This document shows, in pieces, positions 59,988 through 64,000 of a stretch of 64,000 bases of DNA (the first letter of the stretch is position 1; every line of letters begins with the position of its first letter). Made by a program: the position numbers and the translations under genes. The notes beneath the pieces were generated by a model. That model saw only the letters and a list, made by a program, of their open reading frames with translations, ran no database searches and was not told where the DNA came from. This stretch comes from Pigmentiphaga sp. H8 (GTDB lineage: Bacteria > Pseudomonadota > Gammaproteobacteria > Burkholderiales > Burkholderiaceae_B), in the NCBI RefSeq assembly GCF_003854895.1, contig NZ_CP033966.1, positions 2,418,001-2,482,000 on the forward strand. The letters run 5' to 3'.

Positions 59988-61976
59988 TCAAGGCATCGCC
60001 ATGGGTCCGCCGAGGCTTGCGGACGGCCTGTCCGTCAGCGTTTCCAGGAACGCATCGAAGTCCGGCGCGCTGCCCGCGGCCGCCAGCACGTAGTCCGCGG
60101 ACTGCTGCGCCCCCAGGATGCTCAGGTGGTTGTCGTCCACCATCAAGGGCACGTGGTCGCGGGTCTGGTAGCTGTCCCTGAACAGCATCGACCGGGTCAG
60201 GATGTACAGGTTCGGCTTGTCCTTGGCGTAGGCGTCCAGCGCGCGGTGCGCGTCCACGTTCATCGCGTCGTGGGTGGCGGGCACCCGGTCCGCGGAAAAC
60301 GCCAGGCCCAGCAGCAGGCTTCGTTCATAGGCCGACCGGAGATTCTTGTCGAAGCGCTTCGGGGCTTCCATGATGACGATCTTCCTGTCCAGGCGGTTCA
60401 TGGATTCCAGCGTGTCCAGCATCGAGTCCATGAGCCCCCGCTTGTACACCGGCCCCCAGTTCCCGGCCAGGAGGATGTAGTCGTACCGTGCCAGGTTGTC
60501 CTTCACGTAGGCCCTGTCCAGCAGACACTGTTCGTAGGCCTTGTGCGAGGTCGGGCCGATGAATGCCTTGCCCAGGGTCGGGAAGCACCAGCTCGTGGCG
60601 ACGACATGCACGTTCAAGTGGAAATGCTTGCCGACCTTGTCCCAGAACGGCAGGTTGTGGCCGGCGAAGGAGTCGCCGAACAGCAGCGCGGTCTTGGGCG
60701 CGCCGGCCTCGCCCACGTGGCAGTCCAGGCCTTGCTCGCCGACTTCCAGGGTCTTGACCGCATCCAGGCTGTAGAAGCACCAGCCGGTGGCGGGTAGCGG
60801 CATGGACATGAGCAGCGCCTTGTCGGGGCTGATTCTTCCGGCCAGTCTTTCCGGAAATCCTTCCTGGCCGGCCGTGTAGAGGCTGGCGGCGACCAGGCAG
60901 GCCACGGGCAGGGCGATGACGGCGAATTGCCGGGCTTGCGGGTGTCGGACCAGCGATTGCCGGCTGGTGTTTTCGACCAGCTTCCAGGACAACCATCCGA
61001 GCGCCAGGCTCAGGACGATGGCCGCGACCATGGGCGCGGGCTGGCCCTGGGTGCCCGTATAGATCAGCGCCACGCACAGCGGCCAATGCCAGAGATAGAG
61101 CGAATAAGAGGTCTTGCCCAGCCACTGGGCGGCCGGCGTCGCGCTGAGCGGGGAGTCGTCGTTCTCGGCCAGGATGACCAGCGCCGTCCCCAGCACGGGA
61201 ACGATGGCCTTCCATCCCGGCCAGAGGCCGGCGCCATCGAACGCGGCGATGCTGGACACGATCATCAAGAAGCCCAGAGCTTCCAGGATCCTGTTGCCGC
61301 CGCGGGCCAGCGGGTTCCTGTCCTGGTACAGGTAGACCAGGCCGCCCGCCAGCATTTCCCAGGCCCGGGTGGGCAGGAGGTAGAAGGCGGCGCTGGCTGC
61401 CCTGGGGGTGAAGGCCACGGACAGGAGGAACGATGCGGCGAACCCGGCCAGGACGGCCAAACCCAGAAACTTCCTGCCAGGGCGGATTTTCCAGACGAGC
61501 AGCAGCGCGAGCGGCAGGGCCAGGCAGAACTGCCATTCCACCGAAAGCGACCAGGTGTGAAGCAGGAGTTTTTCATGGGCCTGGGCGTCGAAGTAGCCGG
61601 CCTCGCGCCAGAACTGCACATTCGACAGGAACAGCAGCGCGGCGGCGGCATGGGTGGCCAGTTGCGCGTAGTCCAGGGGGCCGAGGAAGAACCCGCCCGC
61701 CGCGAGCAAGGCCGCGCACAGTACCGCCAGCGCGGGCAGGATCCGCCGGGCGCGGGCAAGGTAGAAGTCCAGGACATCGAACGTCCAGGACCTGATCCCG
61801 CCCGGCCGCTCCATTTTCCCGACGACGATGCCGGTCATCAGGAAGCCGGAAATCACGAAGAAGACGTCGACGCCGACAAAGCCGCCTTCGAAGCCGGGGA
61901 CGCCGAAGTGGTACAGGACGACGGCAACGACGGCCCAGGCGCGCAGGCCATTGATGTCTTTTCTGAAACGGTTCAA
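59988..61976 (-). CDS. OafA/YrhL-type acyltransferase with SGNH domain
   Basis: A 662-residue membrane acyltransferase. The acyltransferase-3 part has about ten membrane segments, beginning with INGLRAWAVVAVVLYHFGVP and FVGVDVFFVISGFLMTGI. A periplasmic SGNH domain follows with GDSFAGHN and DDNHLS (Asp and His of the catalytic set). Such enzymes O-acetylate lipopolysaccharide, capsule or peptidoglycan; the target is unknown. It ends at the IclR gene and is probably read with it. Confidence 0.9.
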   Translation of the reverse strand: MNRFRKDINGLRAWAVVAVVLYHFGVPGFEGGFVGVDVFFVISGFLMTGIVVGKMERPGGIRSWTFDVLDFYLARARRILPALAVLCAALLAAGGFFLGPLDYAQLATHAAAALLFLSNVQFWREAGYFDAQAHEKLLLHTWSLSVEWQFCLALPLALLLVWKIRPGRKFLGLAVLAGFAASFLLSVAFTPRAASAAFYLLPTRAWEMLAGGLVYLYQDRNPLARGGNRILEALGFLMIVSSIAAFDGAGLWPGWKAIVPVLGTALVILAENDDSPLSATPAAQWLGKTSYSLYLWHWPLCVALIYTGTQGQPAPMVAAIVLSLALGWLSWKLVENTSRQSLVRHPQARQFAVIALPVACLVAASLYTAGQEGFPERLAGRISPDKALLMSMPLPATGWCFYSLDAVKTLEVGEQGLDCHVGEAGAPKTALLFGDSFAGHNLPFWDKVGKHFHLNVHVVATSWCFPTLGKAFIGPTSHKAYEQCLLDRAYVKDNLARYDYILLAGNWGPVYKRGLMDSMLDTLESMNRLDRKIVIMEAPKRFDKNLRSAYERSLLLGLAFSADRVPATHDAMNVDAHRALDAYAKDKPNLYILTRSMLFRDSYQTRDHVPLMVDDNHLSILGAQQSADYVLAAAGSAPDFDAFLETLTDRPSASLGGPMAMP

Positions 61977-62055
61977 GGCGGTCCCTGGTCGAGCGGATGC
62001 GGTTTTCCGCCCGAACTGTACGCGAAATCGGACTCAGGGACCGCGGGGCAGAACG

Positions 62056-62514
62056 TCAATAGGGTTGCGGCCGGGTGAACAATATCGGCAGACCTACTTG
62101 CGCGGAGGGCAGCGCGGCCTTGAGCGCACGCAGCGCTTCGACCGCCTGGGCGAAGTCGGCATAGGTCGATACCGTGATGCCCGTTGCCTCGTAGCGCTTG
62201 ACCGAAACGGGGCGCGGCTGCGTCTGTTCGATCAGGGCCTGGACGCCGGCGGACGCCTGGGCCACGACGACTTCGTTGGCGCTTTTGCCGACCACCCCTT
62301 GCTCGTTGAGCACCAGGGTGTCCTGGCTATCCGAATACTGGGGCGGGATCACCCGGATGCGGCTGCCGTCGATGTCGTAGACGGGCAGGGCGCCCCACTG
62401 GGCGATCTGCGACTTGGGAAGCTTCTGCCCCGGTGTCAGGGCAAACGCCGCGCCGCTGGCTAGCGCCAGCGACATGCCGATCAGCCCGATGTAGCGTCGA
62501 AAACTCTTTTTCAT
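62056..62514 (-). CDS. Small exported protein downstream of subtilase
   Basis: A 152-residue protein with a signal peptide (MKKSFRRYIGLIGMSLALAS, cut near AFALTPG). The mature part has LPVYDIDGSRIRVIPPQYSD, then helical stretches (ASAGVQALIEQTQPRPVSV). I recognise no family. It starts 33 bases after the protease stop on the same strand, so an inhibitor, chaperone or substrate-linked role is plausible. It does not look like an I9 propeptide. Confidence 0.65.
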   Translation of the reverse strand: MKKSFRRYIGLIGMSLALASGAAFALTPGQKLPKSQIAQWGALPVYDIDGSRIRVIPPQYSDSQDTLVLNEQGVVGKSANEVVVAQASAGVQALIEQTQPRPVSVKRYEATGITVSTYADFAQAVEALRALKAALPSAQVGLPILFTRPQPY

Positions 62515-62547
62515 GTGTCGGATTCCTGGAACGGGTGGCGGCCTGGC

Positions 62548-64000
62548 TTATTGGGCGATGACGCGGGCTTCGACGACGAGTCTGAAATTCCGGTCGGAGC
62601 CGTCGTCGTTCGTCGAGGGGCAGGGCTCGGACAGGCGCTTGCGGGGGTTGCCGTCGGGATCGCGATCGACCACGGTGATCTGCGTGTCGGAGTTCGAAGC
62701 GATGGCGAAGAATTCCCAGGCGCCTTGTGCGGCCTCTCCATGGAAAGCATAACTTCCCAGCGTATAGCGCCGGAACTCGTCCCAGCCGTCCGCCTTGAAG
62801 TGGTCGTTGGGCAGCTTCAGCAGGGAAACCGTGCCCCCGGGCGACCTGGCGGCGATGCCCAGCGAGCCCAGGCAGACTCCTTCGCCGGACAGGCGGACCT
62901 GGAGCTGGTCCACCGTTCGCGCATCGCCCTGGAATTTGCCCAGCGACGTGATGCGCCGGTAGGGGAAGGGACCGGTGCGGACGGTCGCGCCTTCGAGTTC
63001 GTCGAGGTCCACGTCCGGCGCCAGCTCGTTCAACTGCCAATAGGCCATGGGCCGGAACTCCGGTATCTGGACGTCGCCGGAACGGCTCAGGCCGGGATTT
63101 TCCTTGTACTTCAGCGCCAGGGCCACCGCCTTGGCGGCATCCGGCACGCCGAAGCCGTACCAGTTGGAGTACTCGTAGCCCGCGGCGTTCTTCTGCCAGC
63201 CCAGGTCCATGGGGAAGGCCGTGGCGCCGTCGTGGATGTCGGCGGGACCGCCGATGCGGTCGGTGGGCTTATTGGTGGCGAGATCCAGCAGGGCGCCGAA
63301 GGGCTTGTCGCCCCGGAAGGGAATGTGGCGGATGTAGTCGGCATCCACCTTGCGGGCGGAGACGCGCAGGATGTCGCGCACGTCGCGCCACGTAAGCGCC
63401 GGATTGGCGCTGAGCACCAGGGCGGCCACGCCCGCGAGGGTGGGGGTGGCGGCGGAGGTGCCGTTCATGTAGGTGTAGTCGCAATCGACGTTGTCGGGCT
63501 GGCCGTTGCGCACGGTCTGGCCGCGCAGGAAGGGCGTGCCCGCGCCGGCGCGGCTGTAGCCGTGGACGCAGCCGCGCAGGTCCGTCGAGAAGATGGTCGG
63601 GCCGTCGTCGCCGGCGCCCGGGCCCTCGCCATAGGTGCCCTGGCTGCCGTATTCGCCGCCCATGCCCGTGACCCACACCACCGAGCCCGAGCTGCTGTAG
63701 CTGCTGGCGCTGCCCTTGGCGTTCAGGGCCGCGATGGTGATGATGTTCGGTTCCAGGTTGGTCGTGTCGTTGGTGGGGTTGGTGCAGTCGAAATAGGCGG
63801 CCTCGATGCCGCACAGGCCCGGATCGAAGGAGTTCCCGGCGGCCTTGAGGAAGACGGCGCCCTTGCCGTCGCGCAATTTCTTCAGGCCCCGGATCGCCAC
63901 GATGTTGCCGATGCCGGTATCGGATTCATACGGCATCGCGACCGTATCGGCGCCATACGAGGCGTTGAACACGTGCGCCTTACTGGACCAGGGCGCGCCG
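62548..64000 (-). CDS. Subtilisin-like serine protease with P domain, N-terminus outside window
   Basis: The frame runs to the window end, so the 5' part (catalytic Asp and His) is missing. The visible 480 or so residues contain the oxyanion Asn in KAAGNSFDPG, the catalytic Ser in NGTSAATPTLAGVAALVLS, and a C-terminal domain (LNELAPDVDLDEL onward) with the proprotein-convertase P-domain pattern. It is probably an exported S8 protease, followed by the small exported gene. An internal GTG at 63972 is not the true start. Confidence 0.88.
   Translation of the reverse strand, partial: GAPWSSKAHVFNASYGADTVAMPYESDTGIGNIVAIRGLKKLRDGKGAVFLKAAGNSFDPGLCGIEAAYFDCTNPTNDTTNLEPNIITIAALNAKGSASSYSSSGSVVWVTGMGGEYGSQGTYGEGPGAGDDGPTIFSTDLRGCVHGYSRAGAGTPFLRGQTVRNGQPDNVDCDYTYMNGTSAATPTLAGVAALVLSANPALTWRDVRDILRVSARKVDADYIRHIPFRGDKPFGALLDLATNKPTDRIGGPADIHDGATAFPMDLGWQKNAAGYEYSNWYGFGVPDAAKAVALALKYKENPGLSRSGDVQIPEFRPMAYWQLNELAPDVDLDELEGATVRTGPFPYRRITSLGKFQGDARTVDQLQVRLSGEGVCLGSLGIAARSPGGTVSLLKLPNDHFKADGWDEFRRYTLGSYAFHGEAAQGAWEFFAIASNSDTQITVVDRDPDGNPRKRLSEPCPSTNDDGSDRNFRLVVEARVIAQ

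Noticed and set aside
63970..63972. GTG as the start of the subtilase gene
   Set aside because: The frame stays open upstream to the window edge and the preceding residues (WSSKAH) fit the protease, so the gene is truncated by the window.

Overview
The window is GC-rich chromosomal DNA with dense genes and many 1-4 bp gene overlaps. It carries five intact Bug/TctC-type solute receptors plus one remnant, a lipoyl-E3 fusion in an aceE-aceF-lpdA cluster, and LysR/IclR-linked catabolic genes. This points to a betaproteobacterium of the Alcaligenaceae, Bordetella/Achromobacter-like. That is inferred from gene content and composition; no rRNA, tRNA, integrase, complete insertion sequence or CRISPR array was seen.

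Layout. 1-6.7 kb: end of a glycoside-hydrolase-like gene, three overlapping genes for small membrane-anchored proteins, a polytopic membrane protein, and a cupin/helical protein/glycosyltransferase operon. 6.5-11.5 kb: amidohydrolase, isopropylmalate-dehydrogenase-like enzyme and two Bug receptors, divergent from a LysR regulator. The LysR gene overlaps a gene for an unusual FtsH. 13.6-19.8 kb: LysR, AtuA-like pair and Bug receptor, divergent from a large DUF6351-type lipoprotein. 19.8-29.4 kb: a copper-resistance locus (P-type ATPase, copABCD, DUF411 protein, copRS, a small exported protein) with two visible kinds of regulatory site.

29.5-42.8 kb: mostly housekeeping and small regulatory genes. 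These are a Gfo/Idh/MocA oxidoreductase, a ChaN-like/HmuS-like heme pair behind a Fur box, ilvD, an XRE regulator facing an unknown small gene, prlC, folD, an orphan HI1420-type antitoxin, a PaiB-like protein, and a PAS sensor kinase/FixJ-type regulator pair. 43-49.4 kb: the pyruvate dehydrogenase genes, divergent from that two-component pair and closed by a strong terminator.

49.5-52.1 kb is a clearly AT-richer accessory patch. It holds a decayed Bug receptor, a HEPN-like protein, a secreted orphan and a YegP-type protein. 52.1-59.95 kb: a PhyH-type oxygenase, then a co-directional catabolic cluster with three FAD-dependent oxidoreductases, two Bug receptors and an IclR regulator. 60-64 kb: an OafA-type acyltransferase, a small exported protein and a subtilisin-like protease with a P domain that runs off the window end.

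The strongest functional units are the copper locus and the pyruvate dehydrogenase operon. The best candidates for something undescribed are the three-gene membrane-anchored operon, the FtsH paralogue with an altered pore residue, the possible slippery-site gene at 35.2 kb, the orphan antitoxin with a perfect dyad, and the AT-rich island.
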